Source of the DNA: Ypsolopha sequella
Taxonomy: Eukaryota > Arthropoda > Insecta > Lepidoptera > Ypsolophidae
DNA length: 64,000 nucleotides
Direction: 5' to 3'
NCBI GenBank assembly: GCA_934047225.1
Contig: OW203984.1
Location: forward strand, 1,931,201 to 1,995,200
Below are positions 43,550-55,300 of the stretch, piece by piece. The translations under genes and the position numbers were made by a program. The number at the start of each line of letters is the position of its first letter. Position 1 is the first letter of the stretch. Under the pieces are notes generated by a model, which had not been told where the DNA came from, did not search any database, and saw only the letters and a list, made by a program, of their open reading frames with translations.

Positions 43550-43770
43550 CCTTTCATCAAAGGAAAGCGCCTTGGTAATTTTTCCTGCGCGCGAGAGAGA
43601 GGGAAGCCGGCGAACAGGGTGTCAAACAGCGGTGGGGATAAGACGCAAAGCTCCCGCAAAGTACACAGAATGCAAAAATGGCGCGGCGACGAGTGACAAG
43701 GTGGCAGAGAGGGGGGGTACGTCACTCTCCCAGTCAGTCTCGTGCCGACCGCTGACCGAGTCGAACGTCC
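43550..43770 (+). promoter_or_regulatory. Candidate core promoter of the noc/elbow gene
   Basis: CpG-rich island in AT-rich DNA. A GAGA-type run 'gcgcgagagagaggga' lies at about 43588. A perfect insect initiator TCAGTC at 43734-43739 would place the start at A43736. At +28 to +33 (43763-43768) stands gaacgt, five of six matches to the DPE consensus. No TATA box is seen at -30. The predicted 5' leader would be 187 nt. Other 'tcagt' motifs nearby (43805, 43813) could serve instead. Confidence 0.45.
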
Positions 43771-43823
43771 CGACCGTCGCAAGTTGCCAGGACGTCCTGC
43801 CGCGATCAGTGCTCAGTGAAACC

Positions 43824-43835
43824 ATGGTGTGCTGA
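43824..43835 (+). promoter_or_regulatory. Three-codon upstream ORF in the leader
   Basis: 'aaaccatgg' is a near-optimal initiation context. The frame is ATG GTG TGC TGA, 87 nt before the main ATG. It is the only upstream ATG between the candidate start site and the coding start. If the leader is as predicted it should lower or condition translation of the zinc-finger protein. Confidence 0.45.
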
Positions 43836-43922
43836 CTCCTGGATTACGTGTTGTGATTACTCTTTCTGTTGAGTGTAAAGGATCTGTTGAAGCTGGAAAA
43901 AGATATCAGTTTGTGGAGCAAT

Positions 43923-46900
43923 ATGCTCACTTCAAGCAATCAGTACTTGAGGCCGGATTACCTGTCGCCGTTGCCGACTACTGTGAGTTGCAGAACTTCT
44001 GTAAACTTTTATAAAGCTTTTCTTTGCAAAAACTAAATCTGAGGCTTATATTGTAAAGAACCCAACTGACTAAGAATCAAAATTATAAGCTCTGAATAAA
44101 GGTTTAAAACGTAATAAACATGCACTTTTTCTTATTAAAATTCCAATGTTTTCGTGGAATGACCAATGAAAACATGCTGATGAAATAATCGGCCGCAGGG
44201 TAAAAAAAAAATTAACTTAAATTGTAAAAAATTATGAAATCAAACCAAATTTATCTGAGGAACATAACTTCCTATTCCAGAAAGCTTTGAGTTTTTATCA
44301 ATTGTTTTTTTCTATGCAGCATCTTGGCATCACATCACGTATAGAAAATTATTTTATGTTTCAACTTTTGTGAAGAAACTTCACTTTTTACTCTTATAAG
44401 ATTTACATAGCATCGAGCACCAAACTGGTTTCTTTATCCTGTTGCCATTGTAGTTGAGGTAGGAAGTTTTCATGTTTTGTGATTTTAATTTCAATGTTTC
44501 TATCTATCTAATTATGCAAAAACGAATCTCTGTATATTGAGTGATTAGGATCAGGTATTATATTATCTGTGGGACCAGTGAACGAAATGCGGACCCACTA
44601 TAAGGCGGGGCTACAATATTTGTCCGTTGTTTATCCAATCTTTCTGCGCTTTTACACATTGACAAATTCTAAATATGATATAGAGACAGCACAAGCAAAG
44701 CAAAACAATGTTACTGATGTTAATCGTAAAATAAATTATGAAATTCCATTTGGGTCAAAACTTATACTAGCATTACATATTTCATAATATCAACATTTAT
44801 TCTTGCAAAAAAGGTTTTAAACTGAATAATTTTTTTAAATTTTGAAGTTTCCCGAGCTTATAAATGTACGATTCTTATAAATCATAATAATCAGATAGTG
44901 CATAATTCATCAAAATTTTTATAAACGTAGAACGTCTTTTTGAGTTATTAGTTATTAGTGAGGGCAGAACAAAACAAGCAGAAAAGAAATATGACATAAT
45001 CTAAAGAGATTTTCATTGTCCCTTTTTTATTTACTATTATTAATGTAAGTTGCCAAAGCATTAGATTTCACTCAAACAAAAACATGGGTACTTTGTCCTA
45101 ATTTCTTTCCTATTTATTGTAAATTAAACCTCAACATATTTTTCGAATAATTGCTAATATTAGGAACAACAACACAAAAGGTGCTTTAAATTTATTTTCG
45201 TTGACGTCTGACATGTTCAATTTCTTTTGATTCTTTATATTTATAACATTTCTTAAATAAATTAAGAATAATTTAAGCTTCTGGTATTCCCAAGAAATAA
45301 TTTAACACGAAGTCATAAAAAAATAATTTATCGTCCCATCATAATTTCTTAATAACCTTGTCATTTTGTTAAAATATTGAAGTCATTAGTGGGTTATTTA
45401 TGGCGCAAGAGTAATCTAAGATTTTATCGAGAAGCGTGTTTTCGAAAATTAGAGACCACAAACGCGATAAATTCGAAACATAAATAATGGAAACAGAATG
45501 TGTGATGAATTAAAGACAATTTTATTAATGACTTAATAAAAATGTTAACAGTATTTATTAATCATAAAGTAGAAACTATCCTTTTCTGCACATTCCTATT
45601 AATTTCAATACCGCTTTTCTTTTTTCATTTCCCCAATTTCCCGTCATACGAAAAGTAAACATGACGCGTCAGCAGTTTTCCTCGTTTCATAAAAGAAAAC
45701 AGCCCCACTAAACCCCTTCAGTCTCCGGAATAGTCCTCTAGTGACAGCGACAAACGGCGCGAGTTGAGGCGCGCTGCAAATTCACCGGCACAAATTGCCC
45801 TTTTCACTGCGAGATTACATCATGCGGGAGCCGAGTGAAATGTCAAGCGAAGCCGATGGCTGCCAGACGCGCGGATAATGGCGCGTCGGCCGCGTGATTG
45901 GACTCCGCCTCCCCACAGCCCGCAACACCCCGCGGTCCCTTTGTACGCCCGTCACTACCAACCTCGACCCCGACGTTTCATTTCATAAACTGACAGCAGC
46001 CTCTCTTTGTTGCAGCTCGACGCGAAAAAGAGCCCGCTGGCGCTACTTGCTCAAACGTGCAGTGCGATTGGCGCCGACACACCGAACCCAAAACTCATTT
46101 CTGCAGCTGAAAAAGCAAGCTCGAAAAAATATTCTGACGATAAATCACCTGTCGTCCACTCGCCAGTGGACAACAAACCGAGTTTTAAGCCTTACGAATC
46201 GTGCCTGACGAGAGAAAAGACTAGGACACCTGAAGATAGAGCTTCTATTAACGCTCATTCTAAAACTCCTCTCTCGTCTAAAGGAAGTGCAGCAACAACC
46301 CCTGTGCAAGCCAGATGCAATAGCAATCAAAGCTCATCATCACAAAGAACTTCTCCTCCGATCAACCACAAAACACCGTCAGAGAAATCGGATGAAAGAT
46401 CGAGTCCGATCCGTGGCTCTCCAGCCCCTACAAAATCAAACTCAGATTCGAGCAGCTCGACCACATCATCAAAGTTACCCTTCACACCAACGACTTTAAC
46501 GTCAAGCGCAGAAACCAAAGAACATTCAAGCTTCAAGCCAAGTATACCTGTAACTTCTTCAGCGTTTCTTAGCGGATTCCCTCAAAGTGGATTCCCGTTG
46601 CCCATGGATTTGATGACGAGCAGCCTGATGGCCGCGCAACACCACGCTTTAAAAAATGGTCTAAACCCTTACCTAGTGTACGCAAGAATGAAAGCTCCAG
46701 GAAGTGAACTCGGTGTTTGTAGAGATCCATATTGCACTGGTTGTTCTCTTAGTTCACATTTGCTCAAAACGGCTTCATGTCCAGCCGGTTGTGCTCAGTG
46801 TGATCATGCGAAATCACCTTTCTCAATTCCTGGTGGACACCCGGCAGCTGCAGCATACGCTCACGCTCAGTTGGCAGCTCTAGCTGCCGCGTCCCAACTG

Positions 46901-47230
46901 CCCTACGTCTGCAGTTGGATGGCTGGGGATTCAGCATACTGTGGCAAGCGATTTTCAACTTCAGAAGAATTGCTGCAGCATTTAAGGTCCCACACAGCGA
47001 GCGGTGAGACAACTCCGAGCCTATCGATGTTGAGTGCGACCCATCCTTTGCTGCAGAGGACTTACCCAACACCTCCGCTTTCGCCTCTAACTCCGAGGTT
47101 CCATCCGTACAACAAGCCGTCTCACCTTGTGTCGTCCCCTCCACTTCCGTTTCATCTGGCACCACATCCGTCTCTAGCGGCGTACTTCCCATCATACCCG
47201 TTGTTCGGACCTCGACCCCTGCATCCGTGA
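43923..47230 (+). CDS. noc: NET-family zinc-finger repressor (NocA/Elbow), 2 exons, 424 aa
   Basis: Spliced CDS: exon 1 43923-43982, exon 2 46016-47230 (TGA), phase-0 intron. Exon 1 encodes 20 residues ending YLRPDYLSPLPTT, the conserved NET N-terminus, then donor GTGAGT. The acceptor is 'ctctctttgttgcag'. Exon 2 opens LDAKKSPLALLAQTC (residues 21-35), the Sp/buttonhead-like box. FKPY (77-80) is the family's Groucho-recruiting motif. Then come a Ser/Thr/Pro-rich region (about 80-200), Cys pairs C255/C260/C263 and C275/C279/C282, an Ala-rich run, one atypical C2H2 finger (C319, C329, H342, H346) and a Pro-rich C-terminus. The family acts in the nucleus as corepressor-dependent regulators of tracheal, leg, wing and eye/ocellar development in flies (Noc, Elbow) and as ZNF703/ZNF503 in vertebrates. 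The start has A at -3. Whether it is the noc or the elB orthologue is not settled; noc is used provisionally. Confidence 0.93.
43983..46015 (+). other. Intron of the noc/elbow gene
   Basis: 2033 bp, GTGAGT...TTGCAG, phase 0. Most is AT-rich without repeats recognisable in this window. The last 300 bp (45700-46000) are CpG-rich and could be regulatory. A frame at 45894-46208 crosses the acceptor in another reading frame and is not coding. Confidence 0.8.
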
Positions 47231-47800
47231 GGACCATCGGCGCTCCACGCATACAAAAAGGGGGGCGCCGATCGCTAACGCCCAAACTGGACACTGAAAC
47301 TGAAGATTATTGTGTAAATATAATTTTAGTGCTCTTCAGGTTTCTAGTCTGTTCATATCATTGATGGACGAGAATGCGCTCTCTAGGGAGCGAAGACAGC
47401 TGTGATCTCTTTGTAATGTTCATTTAGTGCACTGTGTAGACTGAGCGATTCTTGGTGTGACAGACCTATTAAATCTCCTTGTTATTTGTACTAAACAAAG
47501 TGAAATTTTAAGGCCATGGTTTGATAGATCCATCGCTGTTGAAGATCATGCTTGGATAGAGGTTCACCTCAGAAATTAAAAGTACTGCTTGGTCCGTCCG
47601 CAAAGGCGGAGGCTATTTTCTCTAGTTAGAATAACGAAATTTTCTGTACCAAATCTGTAGATTATAAACTATGCATAATTTTCTAATTTAAAATGTTGCG
47701 AACAAATAGTGAATATTGTTAAATATTGTGTTTTTATTGAGAAGCATAATAAAAATATTTTGTTTAAATAGTTCCATCACATATCTTTGTAAAATAAATT
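47231..47800 (+). terminator. 3' UTR and polyadenylation signals of the noc/elbow gene
   Basis: After the stop, moderately AT-rich sequence runs to AATAAA at 47748-47753 and again at 47793-47798, giving a 3' UTR of about 520-590 nt. A TGTGAT hexamer (K-box-like, a microRNA seed match in flies) lies at 47401-47406. The exact cleavage site cannot be told. Confidence 0.55.
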
Positions 47801-50800
47801 CGTATGAATGATGGTGATGATTGTCAGTTACGATGACTTCAATGTTAATTCAAGAAGGTTAAAATTACACAGTGAAATGTTACCGCACCATCATTCTATA
47901 ACTTTAATTAATTGCAACTTTCCAAGTTTAAGCTGATACAGATCTTAATAGCAAGAATGTCTGCTGCAAGTTTCTAAAATTTAAATTTTATTGCTTGCAA
48001 GACTGGCACTTAACTGTTCGTAAAGTAGAATTTTTATGTTTACTGTAAACACAAGAATTTTAATTGCTAATTTTGCATGTACCTTTTAAAATATAACTGT
48101 AACTTCAACAATGTCATACTGTTGATTAAAGTGTTTTGTTGTTATTATAAATCATAAAACGAGAAAATATACGTAAATATTGACTTTTATTCATCGATTT
48201 TTATTTTGATAACCTACACAAGTTATAACTTTTAAAAAATACAAACTATCTTAGATCCGAGTACAAAGAAATATGATGAGTAGGTACTACAGAACGAGTA
48301 GGTAATAAAAAAGAAAAATCGTCGGCCATTTTTGAACCATTGTCCAAATTAATCGGCGTCTCAACTTCAATAGCCGTCGGATAATCGTCTACATTAATAT
48401 TTCCAACAAAGTATAACTCAAAGTGAGTCAGCGAACAAAGTCAGTCGTAATTAGGACCGTACCCGCTTCCACTATAATAAATTATAAGCAATTTATCTGT
48501 CTGTCTGTCGCCATACATCACGCGCGGTGGCGCATTTACTTCTCGTTGAAATATTATGACCAATGTGTGGTGCAGGCGTGCGAGATGATGACACGTGATC
48601 TCTCAAGCCTTTAGAAAGTGTTCAACCTTCTTATTAAATAATTACTTCAAGTAAACGCAGATTTTAACATAAATTCAATTTGTACTAAGAATTACTCTAC
48701 AATATACTCGTCTCGTACATACATGACTACAATAAGTCTAAATATCAACACGATGATAATAAAATTTAAACATGATTTTGTAAAACAGGGAATCCACCAT
48801 CGCATTGTCGATTATGTATGTGTCATATTTCTGTTAAAACTAGGAAGGTCACCTCGCTCCGCTCCGCTCCCCAAATTTATTTACATGTAAACCTAACACG
48901 CTCCTCCTCGATCCGATCATCGTCGCACCTATTTCTTACTTAGTAAAAGATTTTCGATTTCATACTTTACAATCTGCCCACGAACGACATATGTTAAATT
49001 TTAGATATTGTACAGGATCTAAAATTTAACATAAAAACATCGCGTGATGGAAGAAATCAAATTGAAATGTGTAATATTTTATATGTAAAACATGATTTCA
49101 ATCTTCACAGATAGGAAAAAATTTGCATATTTATGAACAGACAAAATATTCATTTGTAATTTTTCGCAATTTATTTTACACATTTGTAACAAAAAATTAC
49201 GAGGTCTTCTTTTATATTAAACAGAATTAATAAAATAAGGCGATACACTGGGCGGCGTGCTCAAACTTTCGAGTTTCTGGAAAGTAAGTTATTAAAATTT
49301 ATGGAACCACATTAACATTTATAATTCCGCGTACTGAAATTTATGATAAATTTTAAAGGCTCTTGTACAATAAACAAATTTGAAACGAAGATTAACGTCA
49401 TCATATATTTCTAGTGTAGAAAGTTATATCGTTTCAATAGACGTATACAATATAGTTCTAATTTTATCTCAGAGCAACAACCTTTTTTTGATACAATATC
49501 CAAAGAACAAAGGAGCCAATAAAATTATTATTCCTTAAATGTCATTTTATATTTTACCAGTTTTTTATATTAAATTACGCTGTATAAATAAACAATATTA
49601 ACAATATGTTTAGAGAATATATAAACAAAACGAAATTTCATCTTCTCTACTTCAAGAGAAATCTAATTGCCACTAACTAAGAGCTCATCAATTCCTTAAT
49701 TTTTAAATTCGATTAATAACCACGAACGACTTAAAATGTTATTATTTCAATATTCATCATTCTGACTTTATTTTGTACCTGCGTCAAAAAGTTGCATTAG
49801 GTCTCTTCTTCATATACACGTTTGGTGTATAAGGGTCTTAAATCTGAATTCGCAGTTTATTCAGTCTAATTAACATTATAATAATGGCCGCTGATTAAAA
49901 TGACTGGGAAATAAATAGCAATTATAAATGTTCATGTTGAAACATTAATTACGGTACTTCATTAATTAAATAAACTCACACTTAAATTGAATTTCAAACG
50001 ATTATAATTTGGACAGACCGACAGATGTAATCAATTTTGTTCGGTTTAATTATGCGAATATACTAATCTTCGGATAGTTGTAAATTATACCCATTAGCAT
50101 AATAAATTTCAACAAAATTAGCTAAAATCATGTTTAATAATTTGGCATAAAGAAAATAAATGATAAAGCTTTGCATATGTTTTTCGCCTTTTTATGTTAT
50201 TTAAAGTTTAAAGTCGTTTAAAGTCATTACATTGGTTGTTGGTTTTAAGACGGTAGTATCGTCTTATAATTCCGTTAAATTAGCAAAAGTCTTGAAAAGT
50301 TAGTCTTATCTAATAAAAATATTGGTTTGTCGGACGGTCACACGATTTCCCAGTTGAAAAATATGAAAATATGAAAAATAGGCACTGTCAATGGCCCGAT
50401 ACCAACAGATCGAATCTTCGCCAAAGTGAAGACGCATCATATAAACCGATGTCTACAATAGAGATGATGAATATAACCGTTAACCATTAAATTTAACCAA
50501 TATTGAAAACTAAATTAACATTATCGAATAAAAATAATATATTATTACCAACTTCTCCGGCAGATATTTATATTTGATATTTTTAACACATATTTCGATT
50601 GGTTATTTTTTAGTTTTGTTATGTTACTTGAAAATCGTTGTTGTGGTGAAAAAATTATAGAGTCTTTTGTTTATTGGTTGAAAATATTAGTCGCATTCAA
50701 TAAAAATATTAACGAATATTTCCACAACAAAAGTGAGAAAAATAAAAAATATTATTCTAAAAATACAATATGGGTATTAAATTCTAGATATTAAACAATT

Positions 50801-50994
50801 GTTTGTAAAAATATATACTTTTACTATATTTACTGGTACTGGTTTCGAGAAATCTTTAAAAAATTACAAAAAAATGTATCTGCCCCCCTATCTCCGAAAC
50901 TGGTGGACCAAAAAATATGAACAAAATCATGGTTATATGTGTTTACTTAAAGATTACAGGAAATATAAGGCGGTTGAGAAATTCACGAAAAAAA
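47801..50994. other. AT-rich downstream DNA, possible enhancer
   Basis: No gene is seen. A perfect hairpin at 48990-49032 ('atgttaaattttagat' and complement) is probably a MITE remnant. About 49850-50060 has several TAATTA/ATTA homeodomain-type cores and no repeats, which suggests regulatory DNA. Short frames here lack features. Confidence 0.35.
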
Positions 50995-51085
50995 ATTACA
51001 AAATAAAATCACCCACAACGAGTCTGACTCGCAACGAGACTGACTAAGTACGCGAGTCTGACTCGCACTTGGCTGTTTTTTTTTT
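50995..51085 (-). repeat. End fragment of repeat F
   Basis: 'gagtctgactcgcaacgaga' and 'gcgagtctgactcgcacttg' are the reversed 'aagtgcgagtcggactcgc' motif of 40025-40322, duplicated here. Followed by a T-run. Confidence 0.6.
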
Positions 51086-51703
51086 TAATCAATTAACTAT
51101 TAAGGCGATACCAAAAAAAAAAAGTTTTTTTCGAATTAATTTACTTCACTAAAACGTCATCTACGTATTTAATTTTTGGGTAAATATTTATTGAGTATTT
51201 GATTAAGATTCTCACTGAAGGAAAACGCGACTTGATGAAATTTTCTCGATAGAATTTAATTTCGGAAAGACCTCTAAATTGTTTTATTTTTTCCTGTAAT
51301 TCTGAAATCTTAACTAATTTCATTGTGAAAATGCATTCAAAATATTATGTATTTGTAAAGTCTCCTTCAAAATCTTTTTGACAAAATAGCTTAGTACATT
51401 TTATATTAATAGAAAACCGACTTTTTGCTACTTTTCCACGAATCCGTCCCACTCACACTTAGGGTTTTTTCGCATATGGAGTAACAGGGACGCTAAAACT
51501 TTTACGTATCGCCTTAACCAATAAATTTCAACCGTTATTAACATCTCTGGTCTACATCTACACATTACACAATATAACTCTATCAACAAGAATTGATGCA
51601 ATGCTACTGCGACTACTAATGGAGCTGCAATTAGATCTAATTAATTTAACATCTCTGTTTAAGGTAGCCCCGCTTTCGCAACATTTTAAATGCAGGGAGC
51701 TTT
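51086..51703. other. AT-rich noncoding DNA
   Basis: A 60-residue minus-strand frame at 51141-51323 (KISELQEKIKQFRGLSEIKF) shows no known family. Its position in repeat-flanked AT-rich DNA and resemblance to the 63634-63897 frame (similar 'attttggg...aaatattt' DNA) suggest a repeat. Confidence 0.3.
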
Positions 51704-51726
51704 GAAAGAAAGAAAGAAAGAAAGAA
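51704..51726 (+). repeat. GAAA microsatellite
   Basis: Six head-to-tail GAAA units followed by an 'atatttatttattt' segment. Probably a reversed retroelement tail. Confidence 0.85.
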
Positions 51727-52144
51727 AAAATATTTATTTATTTAAACAGTTTACCTATAGGTATAAAATTTTCCTACACTAAAACTAAAAAAACTGATTT
51801 TCTACAGAAAAGCTTTGTACCTTGAGGTTTGTTATACTTCACGACTTAACTGTCTCATCCTAGATCGTTAAATTGTTCCGCCATACCTGTTTACTGAATT
51901 TCGGTAACTGCTTGATATACCAGCCAGTAATGCACATACTGAACGCTCACGAGGGCGTAATGTGATTTCACGCCTTGTTCATTCCGAACAGGGATAGCGC
52001 TGTCGTCGCAAGTTTGAATCATGGCACGAGGAATTTTTCAAAATATTTGTGTCACTTGTGAGTTCATTAAAATTAGAGTGAGTTGACATCATAAAAAGTG
52101 AGTTAAATCTGCTCTAATTTCAATGATAGCCAACCATACAAACT

Positions 52145-52432
52145 TTCATATTTATGCTATTAGTGAGATCGATCGTCACGGCATGAATCCCGAGGGGGTG
52201 TCAGAGGTGTTTCCGTACACCCACGTTTCACCAACGAATATTACGTCCCGTGCGTGATGAGTGGTGAGCCTTATCGCCGTACCTCAGGCAAAAACCCACA
52301 GCTTTTAACGTGCTTTCCGAAGCACGCAAACATACGACACGGCGGCACAGTTGGCAGGGGATATAAACCCGCGACCTCCGGGTTACTGGTTGATTTTTCG
52401 AACCACTAGAACAACGGATCAGACGATTTTCA
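52145..52432 (-). repeat. tRNA-derived SINE, near complete
   Basis: The minus-strand head at 52432-52360 has 'gttgttctagtggttcgaaa' (A-box arm) and 'gaggtcgcgggtttatatcc' (B-box arm). The body continues through 'gccgtgtcgtatgtttgcgt' and 'gaaacgtgggtgtacgga' to 'gattcatgccgtgac'. Body pieces recur at 1985-2115 and 57500-57655. Confidence 0.65.
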
Positions 52433-53499
52433 TGCGATCTTAATTCCTTTGTCGAGCATTCAACATTGATTAATTTGTGTGTACATACAGTGTTAAATTA
52501 CGAACGAGGGGAAGAATAACACCAAGACTGCTCTTAACATCGAATGTCAGTAATCGGCAGCTGAGTGTCGGTTCAGTTATCGAAGTGAGCACGAACAGCG
52601 CGGGACGGCGCCCTGCCTGCCCCGCGACGCGATCTGTCGCGATAATAACCGACACTTCAAAGACACCGCACCGCCACTCGTCGACGTAAATAATTTTTAT
52701 TTTCTAATGTTGTGTGCAGTGCGACCAGGTTCTTTTGGCGCATGGATGTAACTTCAACAGTGTTTACATACATTTATACTTAGAATTTCACCAAATATTT
52801 TCTTCGTGTGTGGTATAAGGAACCTAACTGCCAAATTTCAAGTTTGTGGTTTGTATGATATGCCAAACGTGGGCAAAAGAAACTTTAATCCACACACCAA
52901 AACAGTCACGTCGCAGTGTATACAGTACGGTGAAGATTCAGTCTGTCAGGTGATCACATTGGAAGTATTGGAACTAAACATTGAGGTCATAATCGGTGAT
53001 CGCCTGACAGAACTAATCTACGTCAAAATGCAGTCGCAGCTTCTGAACTATTCCGATATTAAACAAATATGATTTAGAAGGGAAGTAAGCTTATAGAGAA
53101 GATTAAGACCACCAAAGCAAATGTGGTGAAACATGGAGAAGCTCATGGTTTTTCGGACATGGAGAGGCTAATTGGGGCTGAAGAAGTTTACAGCACCAGA
53201 ATAACGTCTTGGGGTCGATAGTCTTCGGATTTGTAAAAATTATTTTAAAGCTACTATCATTGCATTGAAAATTATGTTTTTACATACTATTAAACTATTG
53301 GTACATAATTGTTGTTAGCTAAAATTTGTTTCTGGGCGTTAAAATTATTTATTAAAATGTTGTTTAAAATGTTTGTATTATAAATATTTGTTTAAGCGAC
53401 TAATTAACGAAGTTGGTATTCTACGAGTATGTTATAGAGCTCTTTTATTCTATCATGGACCAGGAGTTTGTGATGAAAACTAGTGTCTTTTTAGAAGTT
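52433..53499. other. Noncoding DNA with an orphan frame
   Basis: About 52500-52690 is CpG-rich ('cgcgggacggcgccctgcct'). An 88-residue frame at 52806-53072 starts at a GTG and includes an inverted pair 'ctgtcaggtgatcac'/'ggtgatcgcctgacag'. Its first 40 bases resemble a common lepidopteran repeat ('aaggaacctaactgccaaat'), so I do not call a gene. Confidence 0.3.
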
Positions 53500-53955
53500 T
53501 AAACCATGTACCCTAGCACCTTTTTTTATTACCCGTCCAGCACAATAAGTCTAATGGCAAAGACCTTATTTGCTTTTCATAGAGGCGATTATATGTTGGC
53601 TCTTTGGCCTCTTATTCTTGGACGCGTAATACTAGTGATCACGCAGCGAAAAAAAAAATCGTTTTTTTTTTTCGCTAATACTGAAGTATTTTGTAGGGGA
53701 AAAAATATTGGGTTTGGTAACATCCCTTCATATTTCTATTGCCTATTTTATAAAAAAAAAACAAGTTGATCTCTTACCCGCGTTTTTGAAAGGAACGTTT
53801 GAAAACCAAAAAAAAGAGGGTGGAAAACTTTTTTTTTTTACAAAAGCATAAATTTTAATACATTGTTTATAGGTGGAATCCCTAGATAAAAGATCGATAA
53901 ATCAAATATATTTTCTTCAATATGAGGAGAGACCTAGTTTCTTACAATGAACCCT
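53500..53955 (-). repeat. Dispersed repeat E, copy 2
   Basis: Reverse copy of 18303-18800: 'attacccgtccagcacaata', 'aatggcaaagacc', 'ttggacgcgtaatactagtg' and 'tccctagataaaagatc'. The 87-residue frame over it is antisense to the repeat. Confidence 0.85.
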
Positions 53956-55119
53956 TGAAAACCTGGTGCTGTTGATGTTCTAGCGTCAGGTGTCCCGTTA
54001 AGTCAATGCTGGTCTTCATCTTGAAAATTTCACCAATAAAAAAAGCTGTGCAATTCACACCAATTTGCTTCTTGCGGTTTCCTTTGACGGATGTCTGTTT
54101 CCATTAACCGCATGTTATTGGATACAATTTTATGCGTGACTGTTAGTTTCGACATGGATGATTTACATCTCCGGTCGTGCGAGGTCGTTATTTAATTAAT
54201 TTACACGCCGTTTAAGGCTTTAAGGGACTTTCAGATGCATTTTTGAAAGAATTTTTGGAGAGGTATTAAGCAGTACGGAACTGTCTAGTATATTTAGAAG
54301 TTATATAGGCTGTTATTGTTTGTTCTGTACCGAAATGTCCGAACAATCTCCCAAAAAATTATGAGAAACATCCATTTCACGTTTGGTGCACATATTTATC
54401 CATCTAAAACTAGAAAAAATTATATAAATAGAGTATTTAGTTGAAAATTACGATCTTTTCTGTTAGTGAAGTGCAATTTTTCAAAAACATTGCATTTTAA
54501 AAATGTTCTTACGTACGAAAAGATTTATTGGGTTCACACTAGGGGCATACCCTCACTTTATAACTCTATCAACAACGACAACCTACCGAAATATGAGGGG
54601 TATTAAAAATATATTATACTTTCCAATGTTCCAAAAAACGTGTTCTGTTAGAGTCTTTCACCAAAAGAACAAACTTTGCAATTTGACACATCAGTGGTCG
54701 GTCACAATGTCAAGTCCGGTTTGTTTTATTTAGTGAACGTATTGGTTTTCATGACCGTCCTCTTTATCAATAGTTTGTTTTTAACATATTTAGGGTACCC
54801 ACTATTACACACACATAAGCATGTGTCACACACATTGACATTCGATTTTGGTAACATCGTGTTTCTTTGTCTTTATAAATCTATGAGTTACTATACTCTT
54901 AAATCTATTAATAATACATTCAAGTTTATATAATATACATATATAAGTATATACGAGTAGATAATTATACATATAATACTCTTAATATTATTAAATGGTA
55001 CGTTAATTGAGCTGCAAAAGAATAGAAGTTCCAAGTTCCTAAAAATGGCTATTGTTTTTTATGTGTTTTAATCATAGTTGTGTTAATTTTTGTTTATTGT
55101 TTTAAGTATCCCTATGGAT
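53956..55119. other. Noncoding AT-rich DNA
   Basis: Two overlapping frames, 54503-54733 and 54676-54933, have no recognisable family. The second is hydrophobic (YLVNVLVFMTVLFINSLFLT), likely a composition effect. Confidence 0.3.
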
Positions 55120-55300
55120 GAACAGGCAGTGACAGAATAACAGCGTCCCTTTGCTTCTGGCTTAAGGGACAAAAGCTGAGTCACCGACCTTTTCAACAGA
55201 ACCTGTCTAATCCTAAATAGTCTTTAAGAATTATGTGTTTTGTGTTGTGTTCTGTTGAATAAAAATCTTTTTATTTATTTATTTAATTTTATTTATTTAT
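55120..55300 (+). repeat. LINE 3' UTR and tail
   Basis: 'gttctgttgaataaaaatct' followed by (TTTA)n looks like a retrotransposon polyadenylation signal and tail. Upstream 'ggacaaaagctgagtcaccg' has no ORF. Confidence 0.45.

Noticed and set aside
45894..46208. 104-residue + strand frame overlapping the exon 2 start
   Set aside because: Out of frame with the conserved SPLALLAQTC box and crosses the splice acceptor.
46764..47294. 176-residue minus-strand frame
   Set aside because: Antisense shadow of the zinc-finger exon; no independent features.
52806..53072. 88-residue frame as a gene
   Set aside because: No ATG at the start, first part resembles a dispersed repeat, and no family is recognised.
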